Shown here: positions 22,995 to 30,887 of the stretch, one piece after another
Layout of the letters: the number at the start of each line of letters is the position of its first letter
Position numbering within the stretch: the stretch's first letter is position 1
Source: Bradyrhizobium liaoningense
GTDB lineage: Bacteria > Pseudomonadota > Alphaproteobacteria > Rhizobiales > Xanthobacteraceae
Direction of reading: 5' to 3'
Assembly: GCF_018130785.1 (NCBI RefSeq)
Contig: NZ_JAFCJT010000021.1
Coordinates: 62,001-126,000, forward strand
Length of the DNA: 64,000 nucleotides
The notes under the pieces: model-generated
What the model was told of the DNA's origin: nothing
The model's database searches: none
The model's input: the letters and a program-made list of their open reading frames with translations, nothing else
Translations under genes and position numbers: made by a program

Positions 22995-23801
22995 TTGGAT
23001 TCCCCGCAAGATTCTCCGCCGGAGATACCGGCCGTTGTCGAGGAAGCTCCGCGCGAGCCGATCCTGACGCTGCCGGTCGCTCTGACCGCCTACATCATCC
23101 TGCTGGCCGTGATCCATCTGCGGATGCTGCTGCCGCCCGAGATCGAGAACTGGACCGTCGACGTCTTCGGCTTCATCCCGAAGCGCTACGATTCCTCGCT
23201 GCTCAATCTGCAGATTCCCGGCGGGGCCGGCGCCAAGGTCTGGACTTTCGTCACCTATTCGCTGCTGCACGCCAATCTGACCCATCTCGGTTTCAACGTG
23301 CTGTGGCTGCTGCCGTTCGGCAGCGCGCTGGCGCGGCGCTTTGGCGCGATCAGGTTCTTCCTGTTTCTCGCGGTGACGGCCGCGGCCGGTGCGCTCGCCC
23401 ATCTCGTCACCCATGAGCATGCGGTGGCGCCGATGATCGGCGCCTCGGCCTCGGTGTCCGGCGCGATGGCGGCGGCGATCCGCTTCGCCTTTGTCCGCGG
23501 CAGCTTCTTGTCGTTCAGCCGATCGGACGCCGATACCGCCGCAAGGGTTCCGGCGCTGCCGCTGTCGCGCGCGCTGCGCGACGGACGGGTGGTGGGCTTC
23601 CTCGCAGTGTGGTTCGGCGTCAACATCATCTTCGGCGTCGGCGCGATCGGGGTCGATTCCGAAACCACGAGCGTCGCCTGGCAGGCACATATCGGCGGCT
23701 TCTTCGCAGGCCTTCTGCTGTTCGCGCTGTTCGATCCCGTTCCGCGCGTGCGAAACGATGCTGCGGATGCGTCATCACAGGACATTTCAAACCGCATTTG
23801 A
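22995..23801 (+). CDS. Rhomboid-family intramembrane serine protease
   Basis: A 268-residue membrane protein. The nucleophile is in GASASVSGAMAAAIRF (GxSx motif) and the catalytic His in WQAHIGGFFAGLL of the last helix. The TM2 His/Asn region is LLHANLTHLGFNVLWLLPFGS. Rhomboids cleave membrane proteins within the bilayer; substrate unknown. No ATG or GTG occurs in frame after the upstream stop near 22935, so the start is TTG 22995 or a non-canonical codon slightly upstream, where the frame reads ISKVVAPIAPESEAA. Confidence 0.85.
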   Translation: MDSPQDSPPEIPAVVEEAPREPILTLPVALTAYIILLAVIHLRMLLPPEIENWTVDVFGFIPKRYDSSLLNLQIPGGAGAKVWTFVTYSLLHANLTHLGFNVLWLLPFGSALARRFGAIRFFLFLAVTAAAGALAHLVTHEHAVAPMIGASASVSGAMAAAIRFAFVRGSFLSFSRSDADTAARVPALPLSRALRDGRVVGFLAVWFGVNIIFGVGAIGVDSETTSVAWQAHIGGFFAGLLLFALFDPVPRVRNDAADASSQDISNRI

Positions 23802-23990
23802 AGCGGCGCTTGCGGCGCCGCCCGAATTCATCCATCATTATCGAGAAGAATGTTCCGAAGCGACAAGCCGCTAGCGGCGATGCTTTGCACAGCGCACGAG
23901 GATGAACCGGCGCTGAAACTGTTAGTTGAAGACTCGACGAACAAGTCCCGACCGCCAAACGGCGGACGGCTCCGATTCAGGGAGGCAACA

Positions 23991-24419
23991 ATGACGGTAC
24001 GTTCCATTCTCAACACCAAGGGCCACCAGATCATGAGCGTCGAGCCCGACGCCAAGCTGGCTGCCGCAGTCAAACTGCTCGGCGAGAAGAAGATCGGCGC
24101 GGTGCTGGTGATGAACCAGAGCCGGCTCGAAGGCATCCTGTCCGAGCGCGACATCGTGCGCGTGATCGGCGAGCGCGGCGCCGGTGCGCTGGAGGAGCCG
24201 GTCTCTCAGGTCATGACCCGCAAGGTCGTGACCTGCAAGGAGACCGACACGGTCGCCGAGCTCATGGAGACGATGACCACCGGCAAGTTCCGCCATCTGC
24301 CCGTCATCGACGGCGGCAAGGTGGTCGGCCTGATCTCGATCGGCGACATCGTCAAGCGCCGCGTCCAGGAATACGAGGCCGAGCAGGAAGCCCTGCGCGA
24401 CTATATCAAGACGGCCTGA
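23991..24419 (+). CDS. Tandem CBS-domain protein
   Basis: A 142-residue protein with two CBS motifs: MTVRSILNTKG to GILSERDIVRVIGERG, and VSQVMTRKVVTCKETDTVAE to GLISIGDIVKRRVQEYE. Such Bateman modules bind adenosyl nucleotides and regulate partners; here there is no fused effector. GGAGG lies 6 nt before ATG 23991. The stop is 6 bp from the stop of the convergent patatin gene. Confidence 0.85.
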   Translation: MTVRSILNTKGHQIMSVEPDAKLAAAVKLLGEKKIGAVLVMNQSRLEGILSERDIVRVIGERGAGALEEPVSQVMTRKVVTCKETDTVAELMETMTTGKFRHLPVIDGGKVVGLISIGDIVKRRVQEYEAEQEALRDYIKTA

Positions 24420-24425
24420 GCGGCC

Positions 24426-25469
24426 TCACTCGTCTACCTTGGACTCGCTCGTTTTGGGCGCGTGGCCCGCGGGCGCCGGCGCGAGCACCTCGATCGCCTC
24501 CTGGATCGACTCCAGCGCACGCTCGGCGGCGCGGGTGCCGTGGGCGATCAGATCCTCGCCGCGGTGGAAGTCGAACCAGCCGAACTGACCGACCCGCGGC
24601 GTGATCAGGAGATCGGGCGGATCGCCGGCGAGACGCGCGCGGGTAATGCGGTCCTGCATGATGTTGAAGGCGTCGACCATCACCGAGGAGATGCCGGGCC
24701 GTCCGGCGCTGCCGAAGAACTCGCGCTTCATGGCCTTCTCCGCAGAGAACAAGCGCGGAAAGCGCCGCTTCGTCGTCGTCGCCGCGACCACAGGCGTGAC
24801 CGGTTCGGGTATCGCGCCGTGCGAATAGATCGTCGTGGAATGGGTGAAGATGTCGCTGGAAAGATTTGCGGCGATGACGATTTCGGCGCCAAGCGCGCGG
24901 GCGGCCGAGACCGGCACCGGATTCACCAGCGCGCCGTCGACCAGCCAGCGGTCGCCGATCAGGACGGGAGAGAAGATGCCGGGCAGGGCGTAGGAGGCGC
25001 GCATTGCGTCGACCACGCGGCCGCGCGTCAGCCAGATCTCGTGGCCGGTCCGGACCTCGGTTGCGACGGCGGCGAACTTGATCGGAAGATCCTCGATCAG
25101 GGTCTGGCCGACCGCATCCTCGAGCCGGGTTGCCAGCTTCTCACCGCCGATCAGGCCTGAGCCGCTGAGCCGGATGTCGAGATAGCCGAGGATGTTGCGC
25201 ATCCCCTGCAGGCTGCGTCCCCACTCCTGCAGCGTATCGAGCCGGCCGGCCGCATAGAGGCCGCCGACCACGGCGCCGATCGAGGTGCCGACCACGACGT
25301 CGGGTACGATTCCATTGGCAGCCAGGGTTCTCAGGATGCCGATATGGGCAAAGCCGCGCGCCGCGCCACCGCCGAGCGCAAGGCCGATGACCGGCCGTCG
25401 GACGCTGCCAAGACCGACCTTCTCGCCATTGGAGCCATTCGCGCCCCGACCCTTCAAGATATCAAGCAC
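24426..25469 (-). CDS. Patatin-like phospholipase (RssA-type)
   Basis: A 347-residue protein. The patatin elements are the oxyanion loop GGGAARGF (33-40), the nucleophile Ser63 in GTSIG (61-65) and the catalytic Asp178 in VDGALVNP. Family members hydrolyse phospholipids or other acyl esters. There is no signal peptide, so it is probably cytoplasmic or membrane-associated. The C-terminal extension ends Pro/Ala-rich. Confidence 0.85.
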   Translation of the reverse strand: MLDILKGRGANGSNGEKVGLGSVRRPVIGLALGGGAARGFAHIGILRTLAANGIVPDVVVGTSIGAVVGGLYAAGRLDTLQEWGRSLQGMRNILGYLDIRLSGSGLIGGEKLATRLEDAVGQTLIEDLPIKFAAVATEVRTGHEIWLTRGRVVDAMRASYALPGIFSPVLIGDRWLVDGALVNPVPVSAARALGAEIVIAANLSSDIFTHSTTIYSHGAIPEPVTPVVAATTTKRRFPRLFSAEKAMKREFFGSAGRPGISSVMVDAFNIMQDRITRARLAGDPPDLLITPRVGQFGWFDFHRGEDLIAHGTRAAERALESIQEAIEVLAPAPAGHAPKTSESKVDE

Positions 25470-25713
25470 CGAAACCCTCCTACCCCGGGCCAGCCCTCAC
25501 ACCAGAGTAGGCGCCGTACTTCCGCTCCGCCAGAACGAGGGCAAAGCATGGTTTATACCGTTCGGGACCCAGGGGGCAGGAGTGTGGCGAGGACCGGCTG
25601 CCTCTCGTTTAATCACGCAGGCGTCAACCGGGTTCCAAAGAACAGTACCGGGCCGTATTTCCTGGGGATTCGGAGGCTTGAATTTGCCGCGTTTTCGGTG
25701 AAAAGCAGGTGGC

Positions 25714-26787
25714 ATGACTATCGGGGGTGACGGCATCATCGGATGGCGGCGCAGCACATTGCTGCTGCCGACGCTGATCCTTGCCGCCTTCCTGGTCGGT
25801 CTCGGCCAAAACGCCGCTCAGGCGCAGCTTTTCTCCGATCGTCCGCCTCCGGTGCCGCCCGCCTCGGTGCCCGACCCCGGCGGCGCCGTCAGCCTCGCGC
25901 CGCCCGCCGGGCTGGGCGCCGCGCCGCCGAGCCTGCCGCCGACGCTGATGCAGCCGAATACGCCCAGCATGCCGCCGCCCGCGGTCTCGACCGTGCCGGC
26001 GGCCCCACCGCTCAACGCGGCGGTGCCCGGCCAGGGCGTTCTGTCGCTGACCGCGAAATACGGCAAGGACACTCCCGCGATCACCAGCGGACTGGTCTGG
26101 CGCGTGTTTGCCGACCGTCCTGACGAGAACGGCACCTTCAAGCTGATCCGCGAGGATCGGAACGCCACGCCGAACATCGTGTTGCCGCCGGGGAATTACG
26201 TCGTGCACGTCGCCTTCGGCCTCGTCAGCGCGGTGCGCACCGTCAGCCTGAAGGCCGAGACCGACCGCGAGTCCTTCGTGCTGCCGGCCGGTGGCCTGCG
26301 CATCGAGGGCCGCGTCGGCACCAGCCGCATTCCGCAGAACCAGATCTCGTTCGCGATCTACAAGGGCAGTCAGTTCGAGTCCGGCGAGCGCGCCTCGCTG
26401 GTGCCGAACGTCGCAGCCGGCGACGTCGTGCTGATACCGGAGGGCACCTACTACATCATCTCCAACTATGGCGACGCCAATTCGGTGGTGCGCTCGGACA
26501 TCCGGGTCCAGGCCGGCAAGCTCACCGACGTCACCATCACCCACCGCGCCGCCGTGATCACACTCAAGCTCGTCAGCGACAGGGGCGGCGAGGCGCTCGC
26601 CAACACCGCCTGGTCGGTGCTGACCCCCGGCGGCGACGTCATCAAGGAATCGATCGGCGCCTTCCCGCGCGTCGTGCTCTCCGAAGGCGAATACCGCGCC
26701 ATCGCCAAGAACGAGGGCAAGGTCTACGAGCGCGGCTTCAACGTCGTCAACGGCGTCGATGGCGAAGTGGAAGTCGTCGCGCGCTGA
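25714..26787 (+). CDS. Secreted proline-rich conserved hypothetical protein
   Basis: A 357-residue protein. The signal peptide spans about 12-37 (TLLLPTLILAAFLVGLG, cleavage near AQA-QLF). A Pro/Ala-rich linker (about 40-105) is followed by a beta-rich region with repeated segments, each with a G-x-Y/V-x-V strand: PPGNYVVHVAFG, PEGTYYIISNYG and SEGEYRAIAKNEG. The repeated xxGxY pattern suggests carboxypeptidase-regulatory-like or Ig-like repeats. It is conserved in Rhizobiales as far as I recall; function unknown. Confidence 0.7.
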   Translation: MTIGGDGIIGWRRSTLLLPTLILAAFLVGLGQNAAQAQLFSDRPPPVPPASVPDPGGAVSLAPPAGLGAAPPSLPPTLMQPNTPSMPPPAVSTVPAAPPLNAAVPGQGVLSLTAKYGKDTPAITSGLVWRVFADRPDENGTFKLIREDRNATPNIVLPPGNYVVHVAFGLVSAVRTVSLKAETDRESFVLPAGGLRIEGRVGTSRIPQNQISFAIYKGSQFESGERASLVPNVAAGDVVLIPEGTYYIISNYGDANSVVRSDIRVQAGKLTDVTITHRAAVITLKLVSDRGGEALANTAWSVLTPGGDVIKESIGAFPRVVLSEGEYRAIAKNEGKVYERGFNVVNGVDGEVEVVAR

Positions 26788-26819
26788 TCTGGCCGATATA
26801 GCGTCGGGTCTCTCCACAT

Positions 26820-26899
26820 CGTCATTGCGAGCGCAGCGAAGCAATCCAGAGTCCCTCCGCGGCAAGATTCTGGATTGCTTCGCTGCGCTCGCAATGACG
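26820..26899. repeat. Perfect 31-bp-arm palindrome, cgtcattgcgagcg family, copy 1
   Basis: Arms 26820-26850 and 26869-26899 are exact reverse complements over 31 bp, with an 18-nt spacer. The left arm begins cgtcattgcgagcgcagcg. It lies between the Pro-rich protein gene and the truncated aldo/keto reductase. A second copy is at 30598-30677. Confidence 0.95.
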
Positions 26900-26950
26900 A
26901 GGAGGAGGGCCGCGCCCCTCACGTCCGATACCTCAGCGCCTCGACCAGGG

Positions 26951-27601
26951 CTCAAGACCGACCGCATCGATCTGTTCTACCAGCACCGCGTCGATCCCGA
27001 CGAGCCGGTCGCGGAGACCGCGGGCGCGGTGAAGGACCTGATCCAGGCCGGCAAGGTGCTGCATTTCGGCCTGTCGGAGGCGGGCGCGCAGACCATCCGG
27101 CGTTCGCATGCGGTGCAGCCCGTGACCGCATTGCAAAGCGAATATTCGCTGTGGTGGCGCGAGCCGGAACAGGAGATACTGCCGACGCTGGAAAAACTCT
27201 GCATCGGCTTCGTTCCGTTCAGCCCGCTCGGCAAGGGTTTTCTCGCCGGCGCCATCACCGAGAGCACGACGTTCGATGCGAGCGACTTCCGCAATATCGT
27301 GCCGCGCTTCTCATCCAGCGCACGAAAATCCAATCAGGCCCTCGTCGACCTGCTCGGCGAGATCGCCGCAGTGAAGAAAGCGACGCCGGCGCAGATCGCG
27401 CTGGCCTGGTTGCTCGCGCAGAAGCCGTGGATCGTGCCGATCCCCGGCACCGCCAAGCTGCACCGGCTCGAAGAAAATCTCGGCGCGGCTGCGGTGACCC
27501 TGTCGGACGCAGATCTCACTGCAATTGCAGGGGTGCTGTCCAAGGTAGCCGTGCATGGCGAGCGCTATCCTGCGCATCTCCAGGCGCGAGTCGGACGCTG
27601 A
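26951..27601 (+). pseudogene. Aldo/keto reductase lacking its N-terminal third
   Basis: The frame from 26951 reads LKTDRIDLFYQHRVDPDEPV, then KDLIQAGKVLHFGLSEAGAQ, LQSEYSLWWREPE, FSPLGKGFLAG, AQIALAWLLAQKPWIVPIPG and ends normally. This is the C-terminal two-thirds (about 216 residues) of a 330-residue aldo/keto reductase. The catalytic Asp, Tyr and Lys, which lie in the missing N-terminal part, are absent. Upstream the frame runs into the palindrome at 26820-26899, so the 5' end was probably lost at or near that element. Confidence 0.8.
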
Positions 27602-27612
27602 GCGTGGCGTGA

Positions 27613-27642
27613 ATGCCCGGTGAGCGTTCGCTTACCGGGCAT
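27613..27642 (+). terminator. Hairpin downstream of the aldo/keto reductase remnant
   Basis: atgcccggt (27613-27621) pairs with accgggcat (27634-27642), with an inner agcg/cgct extension. A weak T-rich stretch follows. Likely the original terminator of the reductase gene. Confidence 0.55.
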
Positions 27643-27898
27643 ACGCGTCTTGTGTTCGGACTTGAATACGTTTGCAGGCGCTACCAGCGCGTTGGAGGGC
27701 TAATAAACACCGGCAACATCGGCTTATTCCGCAAGCGTCGCGACTTCATCACAGCGGTGCAAGATACGTATTTCCGATAATCAATTTTATTCTCTTTCCC
27801 TCCTGCTGCGTTATATGTCGTGCATCCGTCTAACGGGGGAGGCCGGAGCAGGCGTATGACTGCGAGACCGGCAGGAGCAGGGGACCAAGCCCGTCGGC

Positions 27899-28090
27899 AT
27901 GTTTGAAGTGATCATCACCAGGCGTAAGCGGTTTGGCTGGCGATGGCAGGTGTGCCAGTCCGGCAAGATATTTGCCGATGGCTTCGAGCGCACGCGGCCG
28001 TCCGCCAAATATCATGGCGAGCGCGCATTATTCTTCCTGTTGTCGCAGGCTTACTTGCGCAATCGCTCCGCGGCGGCCAGCGAGGACTAG
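27899..28090 (+). CDS. Small conserved-type hypothetical protein, 63 aa
   Basis: Reads MFEVIITRRKRFGWRWQVC, then FADGFERTRPSAKYHGERAL and FFLL. The pattern W-x-V-C, G-F-E-x-T-R, A-K-Y-x-G-E-R-A-L-F-x-L-L matches a family of short Bradyrhizobium proteins that I recall. An AT-rich segment (27770-27830) upstream could hold its promoter. Function unknown. Confidence 0.55.
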   Translation: MFEVIITRRKRFGWRWQVCQSGKIFADGFERTRPSAKYHGERALFFLLSQAYLRNRSAAASED

Positions 28091-28113
28091 CAGCGGGTGC
28101 AGCAGACAGCTGC

Positions 28114-28201
28114 GTAGCCCGGATGGAGCGCAGCGAAATCCGGGACCGCTGTGCCAGCTCGCGAGAACCCCGGATTATGCTGCGCGCCATCCGGCCTACG
28201 A
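28114..28201. repeat. Palindromic repeat, gtagcccgg family, copy 4
   Basis: A complete copy with left arm gtagcccggatggagcgcag and right arm ctgcgcgccatccggcctac, plus an inner aaatccggg/cccggatt pair. It lies just 3' of the quinone-oxidoreductase-like gene. Confidence 0.85.
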
Positions 28202-28209
28202 GCCCCACG

Positions 28210-29202
28210 TCAGATGTCGACGACCAGCTTGCCCCTGGCGGCGTGATCCCGGATCAGAGCGTAAGCATCGCCAACACTCTCCAGCGTGAAGCGCCTTGCA
28301 TCGACCAGCGACGCGAGCTTGCCGGCTTCAACCAGGCGCGTCGCTTCCGCCATGATCTCATCGTGATGTGCGCGGCCTTCGCCCGACAGCAGCGGCAGCA
28401 GTGTGAACACACCGGAATAGCTGGCGGCGCGGAACGACAGCGGCGCAAGCGCATGCGTGCCCCAGCCAAGCGCGCTCACCACATGGCCAAACCGGCGCAC
28501 GGCTTCGAAGGAGGCATCGAGCACCTTGCCGCCGACGGTATCGTAGACGATCTCGAAGCCGCGGCCGCCGGTATGCTCTGCAACGTAAGCTTCGATCGCA
28601 GTGCCGCGGTCGATGAATACAGCGCCAAAGCCTTCGATGGTGGCGCGCTGCGCCGCCGAGCCGGTCGCGAAGACGTCTGTTCCGAAGGCGCGCGCGATCT
28701 GGATCGCGACATGGCCGACGCCGCCGGCACCGCCATGAATCAAAACCTTCTGGCCGGCCTTCAGAGCCGCGCGATCGATCAGGCCCTCCCAGGCCGTGAT
28801 GAAGATCAGCGGCAGGGCGGCCGCTTCGCGCATGCTGAGATTGGCGGGCTTGGGCGCCAGCAGGTCGGCATCGACCGCGGCGAATTCAGCGAGCGATCCC
28901 GGCACGCCGCCGACGCCGCCCGTCATGCCATAGACCTCGTCGCCCGGCTTGAAGCGCGTCACGCCGCGCCCGATCTGCTCGACCACCCCGGCGAGGTCGA
29001 TTCCGAGAATGGCAGGCAGCGGATGGCGCGCATGCGTCGCGGCACCGGCATGGATCTTGGTGTCGAGCGGATTGACCGCGCTCGCATGCACCCGCACCAG
29101 TACCTCGCGCGGCCCGACCTCGGGCGTGGAGACGGTTGAGAGGCGCAGCGGCGCGTTGTGGGTCTCCAGGATCGCAGCCCGCATAGTCGATTGTCTCGTC
29201 AT
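28210..29202 (-). CDS. Zinc-independent MDR quinone-oxidoreductase-like protein
   Basis: A 330-residue MDR protein. It has the N-terminal catalytic domain (RVHASAVNPLDTKI ... LGIDLAGVVEQIGRGV) and Rossmann domain with GGAGGVGHVAIQIA. The zinc-binding Cys/His set of alcohol dehydrogenases is absent, fitting NADPH:quinone oxidoreductase (QOR/zeta-crystallin-like) activity. It is divergent from a truncated LysR gene with an operator-like sequence between, so it was probably controlled by that regulator. The start is ATG 29202. Confidence 0.8.
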   Translation of the reverse strand: MTRQSTMRAAILETHNAPLRLSTVSTPEVGPREVLVRVHASAVNPLDTKIHAGAATHARHPLPAILGIDLAGVVEQIGRGVTRFKPGDEVYGMTGGVGGVPGSLAEFAAVDADLLAPKPANLSMREAAALPLIFITAWEGLIDRAALKAGQKVLIHGGAGGVGHVAIQIARAFGTDVFATGSAAQRATIEGFGAVFIDRGTAIEAYVAEHTGGRGFEIVYDTVGGKVLDASFEAVRRFGHVVSALGWGTHALAPLSFRAASYSGVFTLLPLLSGEGRAHHDEIMAEATRLVEAGKLASLVDARRFTLESVGDAYALIRDHAARGKLVVDI

Positions 29203-29238
29203 GATCGTCTTGCTCCGTTGTTGGCCTCCAATATGCCC

Positions 29239-29295
29239 ATGAATTTTTGCATGGAAACGAACAACGATGTACGATGATCGTGCATTTTTGTATGA
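29239..29295. promoter_or_regulatory. Putative LysR operator in the divergent adh-lysR promoter
   Basis: Two related motifs lie in the 103-bp divergent gap: atgaatttttgcat (29239-29252), inside the near palindrome ccatgaatttttgcatgg, and gtgcatttttgtatga (29280-29295). Both contain the T-rich core of a T-N11-A LysR box. Their position between the start codons suits a LysR binding site and activation site. Confidence 0.5.
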
Positions 29296-29305
29296 GGTCA
29301 TATCG

Positions 29306-29785
29306 ATGGACTGGAGCGATCTGCGCATCTTCCTGGCGATTGCGCGCGAAGGCACGCTCGGGGCCGCCGCGCGCAAGATCGGGCAGACCCAGCCGACGAT
29401 GGGACGGCGGCTTCGCGCGCTCGAAACCGCGCTGGGGCAAACGCTGTTCCAGCGCACCGCCGATGGCTTTGTGCTGACCGACGAGGGTGCCGCCGTGCTG
29501 CGCCACGCCGAGCGGATCGAGGAGGAGGCGCTCGCGCTTCAGCGACACGCCTCGGGTGCGGAGACGCAGCTCGACGGCATGCTGCGCCTGTCGTCGTCGG
29601 ACTGGTTCGGCACGGTGATGCTGTCGCCGGTGATCGCCGCCTTCGGCAAGCGCCATCCCAAGGTGACCGTCGAGCTCCTGACCGATGCGCGCCTCTACAG
29701 CCTGCCGCGGCGCGAGGCCGACCTAGTCTTCCGCATCAAGCCGTTCAGCGAACCCGAGGTGATCTCGAGAAAACTGCGTGATTGA
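29306..29785 (+). pseudogene. LysR-family regulator truncated in the effector domain
   Basis: Starts MDWSDLRIFLAIAREGTLGA and has a complete winged helix-turn-helix (AAARKIGQTQPTMGRRLRAL). The frame stops after 159 residues at SRKLRD, in the first half of the substrate-binding domain; typical LysR proteins have about 300. The stop lies 23 bp before a palindromic repeat, so the 3' half was probably deleted together with the arrival of repeats. DNA binding may persist, but effector response and normal dimerisation should be lost. Confidence 0.75.
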
Positions 29786-29807
29786 AAGGTTGGCGGGGTG
29801 ATCTGTC

Positions 29808-29885
29808 GTAGCCCGGGTGAGCGAAGCGACACCCGGGACCGGTGGCGAGAGGAACCCGGATATCGCCGCGCTCATCCGGGCTACA
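29808..29885. repeat. Palindromic repeat, gtagcccgg family, copy 5
   Basis: Left arm gtagcccgggtgagcgaagc and right arm cgctcatccgggctac, with centre gggaccggtggcgagaggaa. It begins 23 bp after the premature stop of the LysR remnant. Confidence 0.8.
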
Positions 29886-29895
29886 AGATCTCGCG

Positions 29896-30478
29896 TTGCC
29901 CGTCGGGCAAAACACCACAACTCTCGGTCAATGCCTGAAGGCCAAAATATTCCACTTTACCGAAATTCGGAAACGGCGTATCCATCGCATCAACCCGGCC
30001 CAAGGAAGAGGGGCGTATCGCGATCGTCACGAACGCGGGCCGGGCGGCGGTGGACGTAGACCATACTGGTGCGAAGGTGATCGCAGGGCGGGCAGCCGTG
30101 AGCGAAGCACGTCGCACGCACGACCGGTGTGATCCACGTACGGCCAAATCGTGTCGTCCTGGCGCCCGGGGTCTGTGCGCCAAGTCTTGTGGTGGTGCCT
30201 GTTGCCCAACCGGGCGCGCGCATCAGCCATCTGCAAGGCGACGGGGGCAATAGTGCATCGCTCCCCGGGGAGAGCACGACATAAGCCGTTCCAACTACTG
30301 CGCAGGGAAGGCCGGGATGTCTTGGCTACACCTGTATGCCGCTGTGCAGATTTCTCATCACAATTTCGCACAGTGGACCGCGGGTGCCAGCCGGCTCCCG
30401 GTCTTCCCTGCGCCCTCTTTCAATTGGGGGTGAGGCATTGCCGCAAAGCTCGGGCGAAACAAGCCGCGAGGATGCGAA
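29896..30478. repeat. ~580-bp structured non-coding element (Bradyrhizobium-type repeat)
   Basis: Opens with the perfect palindrome TTGCCCGTCGGGCAA (29896-29910). Near its right end is an 18-bp inverted repeat (30300-30317 with 30396-30413, one G-U) enclosing a second ctgtgc/gcacag pair. From memory, closely similar sequence recurs between genes in many Bradyrhizobium genomes, where its meaningless short frames are sometimes annotated as proteins. No frame on either strand has a ribosome-binding site or conserved domain. Boundaries are approximate. Confidence 0.5.
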
Positions 30479-30493
30479 GGTGTGTCAGCGGGG

Positions 30494-30580
30494 CGTAGGA
30501 TGGGTAGAGCACTTGCGAAACCTATCATGCCTCCGCGTGGCAAAGCGTGATGGGTTTCGCTTCGCTCTACCCATCCTGCG
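30494..30580. repeat. Cruciform repeat, taggatgggtagagc family
   Basis: Outer arms gtaggatgggtagagc (30495-30510) and gctctacccatcctgc (30564-30579), with inner arms gcgaaacctatcatgc (30515-30530) and gcgtgatgggtttcgc (30545-30560). Together they form a long, nearly continuous hairpin. Confidence 0.8.
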
Positions 30581-30597
30581 AACTGTCATCCACACTC

Positions 30598-30677
30598 CGT
30601 CATTGCGAGCGTAGCGAAGCAATCCAGAGCGTTTCCGCGGTGGGAGTCTGGATTGCTTCGCTACGCTCGCAATGACG
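30598..30677. repeat. Perfect 31-bp-arm palindrome, cgtcattgcgagcg family, copy 2
   Basis: Arms 30598-30628 and 30647-30677 are exact reverse complements over 31 bp with an 18-nt spacer, the same geometry as 26820-26899. Relative to copy 1, one arm position is T instead of C and its partner is A instead of G, so pairing is preserved. Confidence 0.95.
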
Positions 30678-30887
30678 ATGTTGAGGCGGCGGTGCGCCAG
30701 AGGTGCAAGCTCGCGCGCCGACCACGCAGCGCATTTTAAGAAACCGCCATAGTCTCTAACGCCCACTAACCAACACCTGATTTAAAACTGTCATAATCGC
30801 CGAATGGAAGCCGCGGCTGCGTCCTTTTTACACGCCATTAAGCGCGGCTGCTTTGGATGCGCTCGGGAAAGTGCGTTGGGGACTGCA

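Noticed and set aside
29817..30253. Several overlapping short frames in the 29.8-30.5 kb element.
   Set aside because: They read through palindromic repeats and a structured element; no ribosome-binding sites and no conserved domains.
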